Origin: Flagellimonas chongwuensis
Lineage (GTDB): Bacteria > Bacteroidota > Bacteroidia > Flavobacteriales > Flavobacteriaceae
DNA length: 64,000 bases
Direction of reading: 5' to 3'
NCBI RefSeq assembly: GCF_013376415.1
Contig: NZ_WYET01000001.1
Coordinates: 558,001-622,000 of the forward strand
The notes under the pieces are model-generated. The model saw only the letters and a program-made list of their open reading frames with translations, did no database searches and was not told the origin of the DNA. This document shows, piece by piece, positions 16,502-25,504 of this stretch; the stretch's first letter is position 1; each line of letters starts with the position of its first letter. The translations under genes were made by a program, and so were the position numbers.

Positions 16502-17350
16502 ATGAGATACGAATACAAGGATTCCAAGTTAGGAGCCATTTTAGGATTTTCGGATGATATCAAAAGTGATGAGGAACGATTCTCCACAACCTCAAAAACT
16601 ATTAAATTTTTATGGAACCGGAACAAATGCCCCTTGACGGTTCAAATAGATGGAATGGATTTGGAACTGTTGCCCAATCAGATTATTACCGTTACATATT
16701 TACAACACGTTTCCTATTCCAAAGTGCAATTGCCACTTACAGCCATACTTTTTAACAGGGAGTTTTACTGTATATTCGATCATGACAGCGAAGTTTCCTG
16801 TAATGGGATTCTGTTTTTTGGAACACAGGATATCCCTATCATCACTATTCCAAAAGAACAGTTGAACAAGTTCAATTTGCTGCACGATATTTTCATTGAG
16901 GAGTTCTCCACATCCGACAATATTCAGGGCGATATGCTTCAAATGCTACTAAAAAGAATGATTATAATGAGCACGCGATTGGCAAAAGAACAGCTCATGG
17001 TCAAAGCATTGGGGAACGATCAGATTGAAACCATCCGAAAATTCAATGTGTTAGTGGACCTAAACTTCAAAACCAAGAGGAAGGTGAGCGATTATGCTGA
17101 ATTGTTGCACAAATCCCCCAAAACACTATCCAATCTTTTTGCCATTTACAATCAAAAGTCGCCACAACAAATTATTCTGGAACGAATCGCATTGGAGGCC
17201 AAACGACTCATCAATTTTACCGATAAACAAAATCAGGAAATTGCGTTTGAGCTTGGGTTCACCGACCCCGCACATTTTAGCCGTTTTTTTAAGAAGATGA
17301 CACAAATGAGCCCATCAGAATACCGTGAAAACCTCTTTTTGATGGCCTAA
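16502..17350 (+). CDS. AraC family transcriptional regulator
   Basis: A 282-residue regulator. The C-terminal 100 residues hold the double helix-turn-helix of AraC/XylS proteins: SDYAELLHKSPKTLSNLF, then NQEIAFELGFTDPAHFSRFFKKMTQMSPSEYR (written here as the second helix-turn-helix and signature region). The N-terminal 180 residues look like a cupin-type sensor (QIDGMDLELLPNQ). The likely target is the gene pair just downstream (small ORF and AhpD-like protein), but no operator was identified. Confidence 0.9.
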   Translation: MRYEYKDSKLGAILGFSDDIKSDEERFSTTSKTIKFLWNRNKCPLTVQIDGMDLELLPNQIITVTYLQHVSYSKVQLPLTAILFNREFYCIFDHDSEVSCNGILFFGTQDIPIITIPKEQLNKFNLLHDIFIEEFSTSDNIQGDMLQMLLKRMIIMSTRLAKEQLMVKALGNDQIETIRKFNVLVDLNFKTKRKVSDYAELLHKSPKTLSNLFAIYNQKSPQQIILERIALEAKRLINFTDKQNQEIAFELGFTDPAHFSRFFKKMTQMSPSEYRENLFLMA

Positions 17351-17443
17351 AGGAAATTTGGTCAAGCCATCGGGAAATCCTTCCTAACACCCACCCTCTT
17401 TTTCGGAGCATCTTTGCCCTGTAATAAAAAAAACAGATAAAAG

Positions 17444-17602
17444 ATGAAATCCACAGAAAGATCAATTTTTAATCTCATTGAGATTTTTAGAACGTCACAG
17501 AAAACCGAAGTAAAAACAGCTACTGTTGCGGAACACTGTGAGCAAAAGTATCATCACGATTTCTATTGTGATGCGGAACAACCCTTTGTACAGACGTATT
17601 AA
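17444..17602 (+). CDS. Possible 52-residue small protein with a Cys/His cluster
   Basis: ATG at 17444 to TAA at 17600-17602. The product begins MKSTERSIFNLIEIF and contains AEHCEQKYHHDFYC, giving two cysteines and three histidines within a dozen residues, which could bind a metal. It lies between the AraC regulator and the AhpD-like gene, 34 nt before the latter. I recognise no family. It may be a real regulated peptide, the remnant of a longer gene, or chance. Small size keeps confidence low. Confidence 0.35.
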   Translation: MKSTERSIFNLIEIFRTSQKTEVKTATVAEHCEQKYHHDFYCDAEQPFVQTY

Positions 17603-17636
17603 TCATTTAAAAATAATTCATATTAAAAATTCAATT

Positions 17637-18185
17637 ATGAGCACAATCAATGTACCTAAAAGAGAAGAAGTAAGCACGGCCAATCAGGCCATTTTTGACA
17701 ATCTGGAAAAAACGCTGGGATTTGTTCCCAACCTTTTCGCCACCTATGCACACTCCGAAAATGCGCTGGGCAATTATTTAGCCCTTTCCAATGCGAAAAC
17801 CTCATTGAAGGCCAAGGAAAAAGAAGTGGTGAATTTGGCCGTAAGCCAAGTAAACAACTGTATTTACTGTTTGTCCGCACACACGGCTATTGGCAAGATG
17901 AACGGTTTTACAGATGAGCAGATCCTAGAGTTAAGAGCTGGAAAAGCTTCTTTTGATAGCAAACTGGATGCGCTGGCACGTTTGGCCAAGAACATTACCG
18001 AAAATAGGGGAGCAACAGACCAGCAAGTTCTGGCTGATTTTTTTGCCGCTGGGTGGACCAAGGAAAATTTGATCGACACCATAGTTTTAGTAGGGGATAA
18101 AACAATCACAAACTATATCCATAGAACAACAAAAGTTCCTGTGGATTTCCCAGAGGCACAACCATTGGAAGGAGTTAAAGCTTAA
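17637..18185 (+). CDS. Carboxymuconolactone decarboxylase / AhpD-like peroxidase-related protein
   Basis: A 182-residue AhpD-fold protein. The start MSTINVPKREE was chosen; an in-frame codon at 17526 would add 37 unlikely residues overlapping the small ORF. The redox motif CIYC (Cys75, Cys78) is followed by SAH with His82 and preceded by a conserved Glu in KEKEVVNLAV, the proton-relay layout of AhpD. Such proteins reduce peroxides or peroxiredoxins via a disulfide. It is preceded by an AraC regulator and faces a TetR gene across a shared terminator. Confidence 0.9.
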   Translation: MSTINVPKREEVSTANQAIFDNLEKTLGFVPNLFATYAHSENALGNYLALSNAKTSLKAKEKEVVNLAVSQVNNCIYCLSAHTAIGKMNGFTDEQILELRAGKASFDSKLDALARLAKNITENRGATDQQVLADFFAAGWTKENLIDTIVLVGDKTITNYIHRTTKVPVDFPEAQPLEGVKA

Positions 18186-18204
18186 TCTAAGTGAATCCCT
18201 TGTT

Positions 18205-18236
18205 AAAAAAGCCCCTCATTTTGGAGGGGCTTTTTT
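18205..18236. terminator. Bidirectional terminator between the AhpD-like gene and the TetR gene
   Basis: GCCCCTC (18211-18217) and GAGGGGC (18224-18230) form a perfect stem, flanked by six A and six T, so it serves both convergent genes. Its right half overlaps the 3' end of the TetR gene. Confidence 0.9.
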
Positions 18237-18813
18237 ATACCAGCTCTGCGTCCATAAAAAGAGATGGCGCGATACTTTTGGACATAAAAATAGGCCAGTC
18301 GTTTTTGAACAGATGGCTCTCGGTAACTGCACTTTCATACAAAAGGTAGAGTCCGCCCGAAATTTTTTCCGTTTCTGCTTTGGACAAATTGGAAATGTTA
18401 TCGCCAACCACCTCGCCCAAATACAGGAGCAATTCTTTCTTCTGCTGTTGAATTACACTAAGAATGGTAGTTTGGTCAGGAGAAAGCTCGCCAAGCGTCT
18501 TGAGTCCCCAACAGCCCTGAAAATTTTCCTCGAGGTACATATCCCGCAGTAGGTCAAATATGGCCAATAGCTGATTTTTTCCTTTTGGTCTATCGTTCAC
18601 ATAACCTTTGAGATTCTTAATAAACGCACTGTGTCGCTGATTAAGATAGGCAATGCAAATATCTTCTTTGGATTTAAAATGACTATATAGCGTAGCTTTT
18701 GCTATGTCACATTTGGTAATGATTTCGTTGACCCCCGTTGAATTATATCCCTGCGAATAGAAAAGGTCTCCCGCTGAAGATATAATGTGCTCGTGCAATT
18801 CGTTTCGTTGCAT
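18235..18813 (-). CDS. TetR/AcrR family transcriptional regulator
   Basis: A 192-residue regulator with an N-terminal helix-turn-helix at about 10-50 (AGDLFYSQGYNSTGVNEII, then KATLYSHFKSKEDI). The remaining residues form the ligand-sensing all-alpha domain. Proteins of this subgroup often repress genes for oxidoreductases or efflux pumps. It is convergent with the AhpD-like gene and divergent from the M16 peptidase gene. The target is not evident; a dyad at 18947-18964 (ATGCTA/TAGCAT) is one possible operator. Confidence 0.9.
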   Translation of the reverse strand: MQRNELHEHIISSAGDLFYSQGYNSTGVNEIITKCDIAKATLYSHFKSKEDICIAYLNQRHSAFIKNLKGYVNDRPKGKNQLLAIFDLLRDMYLEENFQGCWGLKTLGELSPDQTTILSVIQQQKKELLLYLGEVVGDNISNLSKAETEKISGGLYLLYESAVTESHLFKNDWPIFMSKSIAPSLFMDAELV

Positions 18814-19035
18814 AAATGAGTAAAATGTAGTTAATGGTGGTCGATGGTACTACAAATTAAAAGAAAATATGTAACTCGAGCCCCAACTATCAACTATTAT
18901 TCCGGTTTGAATAAACAAATATTACATTCTTTAGTTTTTAAGAAGAATGCTAACAGTCTAGCATAGTGCTCATTGTAAACATTTTCCTATATTGTGTATC
19001 ATAATTTATCAATCAAATAACTAAAAACAACAGAA
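18814..19035. promoter_or_regulatory. Divergent regulatory region between TetR and the M16 peptidase
   Basis: 222 nt without a gene. It contains the dyad ATGCTA-6 nt-TAGCAT (18947-18964), a plausible operator. No promoter with both boxes was convincing. Confidence 0.35.
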
Positions 19036-21816
19036 ATGAAAAAATTACTTCTGGCCTCATTTGTAGGCCTTCTTTCCTGTTTAATGAGTTTTGGGCAAGG
19101 ATTTCAGTTCAAAGCCGATGACATCGACATCGATTACAAAACCTACACTTTAAAAAATGGACTCACGCTTTTGGTCCATGAAGATCACAAAGCACCAATC
19201 GCTGCGGTGAATGTTTGGTACCACGTAGGGTCTAAAAACGAAAAACCGGGCAAAAGTGGCTTTGCACACTTATTTGAGCATTTAATGTTCAACGGAAGTG
19301 AGAACTACAACACCGATTATTTTCAAGCATTGGAGAGCATCGGGGGTACCGATTTGAACGGAACCACTAACACGGACCGAACCAACTACTTCCAAAATGT
19401 GCCCGTTTCTGCTTTAGATCAAGTGTTGTTCTTGGAATCTGACAGAATGGGACATTTATTGGGAGCGATTGACCAAGAAAAACTGGATGAGCAACGTGGG
19501 GTTGTTCAAAATGAAAAAAGGCAAGGCGAAAACCAACCTTATGGGATGCAATGGGATTATCTGACCAAGGCCATGTATCCAAAAGGGCACTCCTATTCCT
19601 GGACCGTAATCGGAGAAATGGAAGATTTGAACGCCGCCTCTTTAGAAGATGTACAGGAATGGTTTAAGTCCTATTATGGTGCTGCTAATGCGGTGGTCGC
19701 CGTAGCAGGGGACATTGATGCCGAAGAAGTGCATCAAAAAGTGATTAAATATTTTGGGGATATACCCTCAGGCCCTACGGTAGAGCGACAAGAGGTGAAC
19801 ATACCCAATAAGATTTACGACTCCCGTCAAGAATATCAAGACCGTGTTCCGGAGACCAGAGTATTGTTCGCTTGGAACACACCTCCATTTGGATCAAGGG
19901 AAGACCTTCACTTTGATTTGATTTCTGCCATTTTAACGAGTGGAAAAAATTCAAGGTTGTACCAAAAATTCATCTATCAAGACCAATCCGCCAGTGCCGC
20001 GGTCTCTTTTCAATCATCCAGCGAAATTGCAAGCCAGTTCATCACTTGGTTAAATGTGAAGCAAGGAGAGGATGCCGCAAAATTGGAAAAGGAACTTGAG
20101 GCCGAAATCGAAAGATTTATCAAAGAAGGACCTACCGAAGAAGAACTGAAAAGGGTAAAGGCCAATTACTTTGCTAATTTCATTAAAGGCTTGGAACGAA
20201 TCGGTGGATTTGGAGGGGTATCCGATATTTTGGCTTCCAATCAAACCTACCATGGCGATGCATCATACTACAAAACACAATTAAAATATGTTGAAGATGC
20301 AACGGCCGAAGACCTTAGGAAAACAGCGGAAAAATGGCTAACAAAAGGGAAACATATTTTAATCTGCCGACCATTTCCTGAATATGATATCGTAGAATCT
20401 TCGGTGGACAGAAGCAAATTGCCAGAGCTCGGAGCGCCAAAAAGTTCAAAATTCCCAGAGCTGCAGCGTATGCAATTATCCAACGGACTTAACGTGGTGT
20501 TGGCGCAGCGTAAGGGGGTGCCCACGGTAATCATCAATTTGGTGGCCGATGCCGGTTACAAAACCGATTATTTGTCCAGCCCCGGTACGGCAAATTTGGC
20601 CATGAACTTAATGGATGAGGGAACAAAGGACAAGACCTCTTTGGAAATAAACGAGCAATTACAGCTCTTGGGAGCCTCTTTGAGTACTTTCTCCAGCCAA
20701 GATGAGTCCAATGTATATATGAGTACCCTAAAGCCAAGTTTGGATGCCAGTCTGGATTTGTTTATGGACGTTTTACTCAACCCGGTATTTCCTCAAAAGG
20801 AGTTTGAAAGATTACAAAAGGAGCAAATCAATAATATAAAACAGGAGAAATCACAGCCCATCACCATGGCCTTGCGGGTGATGAACAAATATCTTTATGG
20901 AGAGGACCATCCCTACAGTAGTCCTTATACAGGTACAGGATATGAAGACTCGGTCTCGAACTTGACAAGGGACGATGTAGTTAATTTTTATAACACCTGG
21001 TTCAAGCCGAACAATTCCACATTGATAGTAACAGGGGATGTGGAAATGAGTGAATTGAAATCCAAATTGGAAAAGACGTTGGGCAAATGGAAAAAAGGCG
21101 ATGTTCCTACCATCGCTTTCAATCAGCCCAAGACCGGCTCCAGTAATACGCTGTATTTAATGAACCGACCAGAATCCCAACAATCCGTGATTTTGGCCGG
21201 ACACCTGACCGAAAAGTACGGAGGGGTCAATGAAATTGCTTTGGAACAAATGGTGAATATCCTCGGAGGAGATTTTACCTCTAGAATCAATATGAATTTG
21301 AGGGAAGACAAACACTGGTCCTACGGAGCTGGCGGTTTTGTGCTGGGATCCAAAGAAGAACGCCCTTTTATTGTTTATGCACCGGTACAGACGGATAAAA
21401 CAGCAGAATCCGTGACCGAAATAAGAAAGGAAATATCCGAATTTACCTCTACAAGGCCTGCCACCGGCGAAGAGTTGGAAAAGGTGAAGACCAATCAGGT
21501 ATTGAAGCTTCCCGGGCAATGGGAAACCAATAGTTCGGTAAACAGCTCGGTGAGGAGTTTGATTCGGTATGATCTACCCGATGATTACTATCAAAAGTAT
21601 GATCAGAATGTTAGAAGCCTTTCTGTGGATGATATAAAGAAAGTGAGTAATGAGGTGGTTCAGCCTGGAAAAGTGAACTGGTTTATGGTGGGAGATCGTG
21701 CCGAGATCATCGACAAACTGGATGCGCTTGGTTTTGATAATATTGTTGAGATCGATGCGGATGGGAATCCTAAAAAACCAGCAGTAAAACCTACGGAAAC
21801 GGATATCAAGAATTAA
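19036..21816 (+). CDS. M16 family zinc metallopeptidase, two-domain, exported
   Basis: A 926-residue pitrilysin-type peptidase with an N-terminal signal peptide (residues about 1-20). The inverted zinc motif HLFEH is at 78-82 in the first half, with a glutamate of the third ligand in the following EQRGVVQNEKRQ region. The second half (about 470-900) repeats the fold without HxxEH (ADAGYKTDYLSSPGTANL), the usual inactive half that closes the chamber. It would degrade peptides in the periplasm. It stands alone with a terminator at 21823-21853. Confidence 0.94.
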   Translation: MKKLLLASFVGLLSCLMSFGQGFQFKADDIDIDYKTYTLKNGLTLLVHEDHKAPIAAVNVWYHVGSKNEKPGKSGFAHLFEHLMFNGSENYNTDYFQALESIGGTDLNGTTNTDRTNYFQNVPVSALDQVLFLESDRMGHLLGAIDQEKLDEQRGVVQNEKRQGENQPYGMQWDYLTKAMYPKGHSYSWTVIGEMEDLNAASLEDVQEWFKSYYGAANAVVAVAGDIDAEEVHQKVIKYFGDIPSGPTVERQEVNIPNKIYDSRQEYQDRVPETRVLFAWNTPPFGSREDLHFDLISAILTSGKNSRLYQKFIYQDQSASAAVSFQSSSEIASQFITWLNVKQGEDAAKLEKELEAEIERFIKEGPTEEELKRVKANYFANFIKGLERIGGFGGVSDILASNQTYHGDASYYKTQLKYVEDATAEDLRKTAEKWLTKGKHILICRPFPEYDIVESSVDRSKLPELGAPKSSKFPELQRMQLSNGLNVVLAQRKGVPTVIINLVADAGYKTDYLSSPGTANLAMNLMDEGTKDKTSLEINEQLQLLGASLSTFSSQDESNVYMSTLKPSLDASLDLFMDVLLNPVFPQKEFERLQKEQINNIKQEKSQPITMALRVMNKYLYGEDHPYSSPYTGTGYEDSVSNLTRDDVVNFYNTWFKPNNSTLIVTGDVEMSELKSKLEKTLGKWKKGDVPTIAFNQPKTGSSNTLYLMNRPESQQSVILAGHLTEKYGGVNEIALEQMVNILGGDFTSRINMNLREDKHWSYGAGGFVLGSKEERPFIVYAPVQTDKTAESVTEIRKEISEFTSTRPATGEELEKVKTNQVLKLPGQWETNSSVNSSVRSLIRYDLPDDYYQKYDQNVRSLSVDDIKKVSNEVVQPGKVNWFMVGDRAEIIDKLDALGFDNIVEIDADGNPKKPAVKPTETDIKN

Positions 21817-21822
21817 ATAGGA

Positions 21823-21853
21823 TAGCCTCCCGAAAGGGGGGCTTTTCTTTTAA
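21823..21853 (+). terminator. Terminator after the M16 peptidase gene
   Basis: AGCCTCCC and GGGGGGCT pair around a GAAA loop (one T-G pair), followed by a T-rich run. It overlaps the 3' end of the convergent dinB gene. Confidence 0.8.
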
Positions 21854-22950
21854 AAATCAAATTTGAGCTGAACGAGCACCGATTCTTTTTCTTCGGTCTT
21901 TTTCTCTTTTTCCGTGTTAAGGTTGGCCAAGGAAATACCCAGCAATCGAACCGAATTTTCCAAAGTGGATTGGTACAAAAGCTCCTTGGCGGTTTCCAAT
22001 ATCAAATCCTTATTGGCAATAAAATAGGGAAGCGTCTTGCTGCGGGTCTGTAGGGTAAAATCGCTGTACTTGATTTTCAAAGTGACCGTTTTCCCGGCAA
22101 TTTTTGATTTTTGGAGCCTTCTTTCCAGTTCACTGGCAATGTTCTCCAACTTTTCCAGCATGAAGATTTCACTGCTCAGATTTTCAAAAAAGGTCCGTTC
22201 CGCCCCAACGGATTTCGGAATACGGTGCGGCTTTACGGCACTGAGATGAATTCCCCTTACTACATTAAAATAATGGCCTCCACTTTTCCCAAAATGCTGT
22301 TCCAGGAACTCCGCTGGTTTTTCTTTAAGGTCCTTGCCCGTGAATATTCCCAAGCGGTACATTTTTTCTGCGGTCACCTTGCCCACGCCATAAAACTTCC
22401 GAATGTCCAGATTTTCCAAAAACTCTATTACCTCTTCGGGGTTTACGGTTTTCTGTCCGTTGGGTTTGTTGTAATCGCTGGCCACTTTGGCGATAAACTT
22501 GTTAATGGAAATTCCTGCCGAGGCCGTCAACCCGGTTTTTTCAAAGATTTTTTGACGGATTTCCTTAGCAATCAAGGTAGCAGAGGGATTCCCTTTTTTA
22601 TTTTCGGTGACATCAAGATAGGCTTCGTCCAAAGAAAGGGGTTCTACCAAATCGGTCCATTCAAAAAAGATGCTCCTAATCTGGTTCGAAACCTCTTTAT
22701 AACGGTCAAAGCGGGGTTTTACGAATATGAGCTCGGGACAATTTCTTGCAGCAATACTGCCTGCCATGGCACTTCGCACACCAAATTTCCGTGCTTCGTA
22801 ACTTGCTGCGGATACTACCCCACGCTTGGAACCGCCACCAACGGCAATGGGCTTCCCTTTTAATTCCGGATTATCATGCTGTTCCACGGACGCGTAAAAG
22901 GCATCCATATCCACATGAATTATTTTTCTTAAGGGAAAATCAAAGTCCAT
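21850..22950 (-). CDS. dinB: DNA polymerase IV (Y-family translesion polymerase)
   Basis: A 366-residue Y-family polymerase for lesion bypass. The start MDFDFPLRKIIHVDMDAFYASVE was chosen over an ATG at 22986, which adds 12 residues and would overlap the divergent CYTH gene. Catalytic acids are Asp14 (HVDMDAF) and Asp108-Glu109 (SLDEAYLDV). SYEARKFGVRSAM and the GVGKVTAEKM helix-hairpin-helix are present, and the little-finger domain follows. The C-terminal VLVQLKFDF may be a sliding-clamp binding peptide. Confidence 0.95.
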   Translation of the reverse strand: MDFDFPLRKIIHVDMDAFYASVEQHDNPELKGKPIAVGGGSKRGVVSAASYEARKFGVRSAMAGSIAARNCPELIFVKPRFDRYKEVSNQIRSIFFEWTDLVEPLSLDEAYLDVTENKKGNPSATLIAKEIRQKIFEKTGLTASAGISINKFIAKVASDYNKPNGQKTVNPEEVIEFLENLDIRKFYGVGKVTAEKMYRLGIFTGKDLKEKPAEFLEQHFGKSGGHYFNVVRGIHLSAVKPHRIPKSVGAERTFFENLSSEIFMLEKLENIASELERRLQKSKIAGKTVTLKIKYSDFTLQTRSKTLPYFIANKDLILETAKELLYQSTLENSVRLLGISLANLNTEKEKKTEEKESVLVQLKFDF

Positions 22951-22977
22951 TTTCAAATTTAGGGTATATTTAGTTTG

Positions 22978-23451
22978 ATGGAACATTTGGAAATAGAACG
23001 AAAATTTTTGGTCAAATCGGAGACCTTCAAACAGCAGGCCACATCACAGACCCGAATTGTACAGGGATTCCTGAATACGGACCCGGAAAGGACCGTTAGG
23101 GTCAGGATCAGGGGAGAAAAGGGCTTTTTAACAGTAAAAGGCGCCAGTAACGAATCGGGGACCACGCGCTTTGAATGGGAGACCGAAATTTCGGTTGCAG
23201 AGGCAGCTAATCTTATCGACCTGTGTGAAGCCGGTATACTCGAAAAAGTCCGTTTTGAAGTGCCGTTGGGCAAGCATACGTTTGAGGTGGATGAGTTTTT
23301 GGGAGAGAACAAGGGACTTGTCTTGGCAGAGGTGGAGCTCTCACATGAAGATGAACGTTTTGAAAGACCGGACTGGCTGGGCCAAGAAGTCACCGGCCAA
23401 GTGCAATATTACAATTCGCAATTGAGTATAAAACCGTATAAAGAATGGTAG
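22978..23451 (+). CDS. CYTH domain protein (triphosphate tunnel metalloenzyme)
   Basis: A 157-residue protein starting MEHLEIERKFLVKS, which contains the ExExK signature at the very N-terminus. Repeated basic and acidic strands (TVRVRIRGEKGFLTVKG, FEWETEI, GLVLAEVEL) form the triphosphate-binding tunnel. Bacterial members hydrolyse tripolyphosphate or related triphosphates; adenylate cyclase activity is also known for the superfamily. The exact substrate cannot be told. An upstream TTG at 22975 is not needed. It overlaps the following membrane gene by 7 nt. Confidence 0.92.
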   Translation: MEHLEIERKFLVKSETFKQQATSQTRIVQGFLNTDPERTVRVRIRGEKGFLTVKGASNESGTTRFEWETEISVAEAANLIDLCEAGILEKVRFEVPLGKHTFEVDEFLGENKGLVLAEVELSHEDERFERPDWLGQEVTGQVQYYNSQLSIKPYKEW

Positions 23452-24119
23452 CCAAATCTAACAGAACAAGGCAGCTCATCAATATCTTTATATTGGTTTC
23501 CGCATGTTTGGCCATTTATTTTGGATTTTACAATGACAGAGCACTTTTTATGTTCTTCAAGCCATTGACTACGATTTTGGTAATTGCCTTACCATTTTTT
23601 GCGCCAAAGAATGGCCATGTTACATTTGGAAGATTGGTTATCGTTGGTTTAGTGTTCTGTTTGTTGGGGGATGTTCTGTTGCTATTTGACGCATATTTTT
23701 TATTTGGACTTGTGGCATTTTTAGTGGCCCATATTTTATTCTCCGTATCATTTATCCAATACATGGGATTTTACAAAAACTGGATTGCTTTTCTGGTTCT
23801 TTTCGGTATTGCCGGAGTTCTGTTCTATTGGTTAAGACCTGGTTTGGGAGATTTGTTGCTACCTGTTTCCATGTATGTATTAATAATAACTTTTATGGCA
23901 TGGCAAGGAGTTGGCCTGTACATGAGGGAAAGGAACAACGCACATGCTCTTATGGCTATGGCCGTATTATTTTTTATGCTTTCTGATGCACTATTGGCGA
24001 TTTCCAAATTCAAGAGCCCGTTTTACCTCTCAGGGCCATTGATTTTGAGTACTTATTGGTTGAGTATCGGATTGATTGCGAATGCAGGGTATCAAATTAT
24101 TTCCGAGAAGAAGCGATGA
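23445..24119 (+). CDS. YhhN/TMEM86 family membrane protein (lysoplasmalogenase-like)
   Basis: A 224-residue integral membrane protein with about eight hydrophobic segments. Family hallmarks are FKPLTTILVI early on, LLGDVLLLFDAYFLFGLVAFL in the middle (conserved GD) and FMLSDALLAISKF near the end (conserved SD). Characterised members hydrolyse the vinyl-ether bond of lysoplasmalogens; this activity has not been shown for flavobacterial versions. It overlaps the CYTH gene by 7 nt, so the two are translated together. Confidence 0.88.
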   Translation: MVAKSNRTRQLINIFILVSACLAIYFGFYNDRALFMFFKPLTTILVIALPFFAPKNGHVTFGRLVIVGLVFCLLGDVLLLFDAYFLFGLVAFLVAHILFSVSFIQYMGFYKNWIAFLVLFGIAGVLFYWLRPGLGDLLLPVSMYVLIITFMAWQGVGLYMRERNNAHALMAMAVLFFMLSDALLAISKFKSPFYLSGPLILSTYWLSIGLIANAGYQIISEKKR

Positions 24120-24153
24120 TTAAATGAAATTGAAGTTCAAATAAACCAAAGGC

Positions 24154-25449
24154 TTAATCTAATTTTTTATCCAAAGCCAAAATAGTTTGCAAGAGCACAT
24201 TGGCTCCATTGGCCATATCTTCGGCTGATGTAAACTCTTTGGGTGAATGACTAATACCTCCCTTGCTGGGAACAAAAATCATCCCAACAGGAGCAAATCT
24301 GGATATGTCCTGCGCATCATGTCCGGCACCACTGGGCATATATTTGTAGCTAAGTCCCAAGGCCTTCGCGGAGGATTCTATTTCGTTTTGGATAGCGGTA
24401 TCCGTCAGGGCCGGTTCTGCTGTGGTGTCCAACGGTAAAAACTCAACGGTAACATTGGATTCCTTGGCAATCTGTTCGGTTTTTTTCTTGATGGCCTGAT
24501 ATACTTTTTGAATCACTTCCAAAGAGAGGTCACGGATTTCAAGACTGGCGGTCACCTTTCCCGGTATTACATTGGGTGCTCCAGGTTCCGCTTTGATTCG
24601 TCCTACTGTACCTACCTGAGTTCCCTCGAAGCTATTGGTAATCTCGTTTACCGCAACAATATATTTGGCAGCTGTCAAGAGTGCGTCCTGTCTAGCGTTC
24701 ATTGGAGTGGTGCCCGCGTGATTGGCAGAACCTGTAAAGACCACATCCCACCAATTGAGACCTACAATACCTTCTACTACCCCAATGTTCAAACCTTCTT
24801 TTTCGAGTTTGCCCCCTTGTTCAATATGAAGTTCCAGAAAAGCGGCCAAGCTACCTTTATCGCGTTTCGCTTCTTTCAGTTTTGTGGTATCTCCACCCAT
24901 GCGCATAATGCCTTCGCCCATGGAATAACCGGTGGAGTTGACCACCCCAAGTGCGGATTTTCCCAAATTGCCGGCCATGGCCCTGCTTCCCATAACACCG
25001 CCCTCTTCATTCGGAAAAATGATGACCTCAAGAGGGTGGTTGGTGGTAATATTGTTCTCGTTCAAAGTTTCGATGACCTCCAACGCGGCCATTGAGCCCA
25101 CGCAGCCATCATAATTTCCTCCGTTCGGTACTCTATCGATATGGGAACCAAAGGCAATAGGTTTTAAAGAAGGGTCGTTCCCGTTTCTTTTCCCTATAAT
25201 ATTTCCAGCGGGGTCTACCGTCACCGTCATTCCATAATCCTTTAGCGTCTTGATCACCCAATTTCTACCCTCTATATCCGCATCGCTAAAAGCAACACGC
25301 TCCGTTTCGCCATTTGGTTGAATCCCAAATTCTGCAAGGTCGAAAATTCTCTTTTCAAGACGGTCTTGGTCGACTTTTATGTTGGATTGCTGAGCTGATA
25401 GGGTCCCAATTAAAAGAATGGAAAGAACAGTGATGAACAGTTGTCTCAT
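24154..25449 (-). CDS. Exported M20-family Zn-dependent amidohydrolase (N-carbamoyl-amino-acid hydrolase / allantoate amidohydrolase type)
   Basis: A 431-residue enzyme. Residues 1-19 form a signal peptide (cleavage after LSA). Metal ligands by family pattern are His103 (GSHID), Asp114 (NYDGCVG), Glu148-Glu149 (NEEGG), His208 (LHIEQG) and a late His in SGAGHDAQDIS. The SANHAGTTPM motif of the dimerisation domain is also there. Relatives hydrolyse N-carbamoyl amino acids, ureidoglycolate-type compounds or related amides. Export is unusual for the subfamily. It is last in an operon with an AEC permease and a Tat-type aminotransferase, pointing to uptake or salvage of an amino-acid derivative. 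Confidence 0.88.
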   Translation of the reverse strand: MRQLFITVLSILLIGTLSAQQSNIKVDQDRLEKRIFDLAEFGIQPNGETERVAFSDADIEGRNWVIKTLKDYGMTVTVDPAGNIIGKRNGNDPSLKPIAFGSHIDRVPNGGNYDGCVGSMAALEVIETLNENNITTNHPLEVIIFPNEEGGVMGSRAMAGNLGKSALGVVNSTGYSMGEGIMRMGGDTTKLKEAKRDKGSLAAFLELHIEQGGKLEKEGLNIGVVEGIVGLNWWDVVFTGSANHAGTTPMNARQDALLTAAKYIVAVNEITNSFEGTQVGTVGRIKAEPGAPNVIPGKVTASLEIRDLSLEVIQKVYQAIKKKTEQIAKESNVTVEFLPLDTTAEPALTDTAIQNEIESSAKALGLSYKYMPSGAGHDAQDISRFAPVGMIFVPSKGGISHSPKEFTSAEDMANGANVLLQTILALDKKLD

Positions 25450-25504
25450 AATTTCCTGGTTTCCTTAAAAATAGGGAATTAGAAAGAAAAATATGCTAAA
25501 ATGA

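Noticed and set aside
22111-22863. 250-residue open frame antisense to dinB
   Set aside because: Opposite strand holds all polymerase IV motifs; the antisense product has odd composition.
22951-22977. Exact -7-like box TAAATTTG 3 nt before the dinB start
   Set aside because: A start from it would lie inside the first codons; the match is probably chance in AT-rich DNA.
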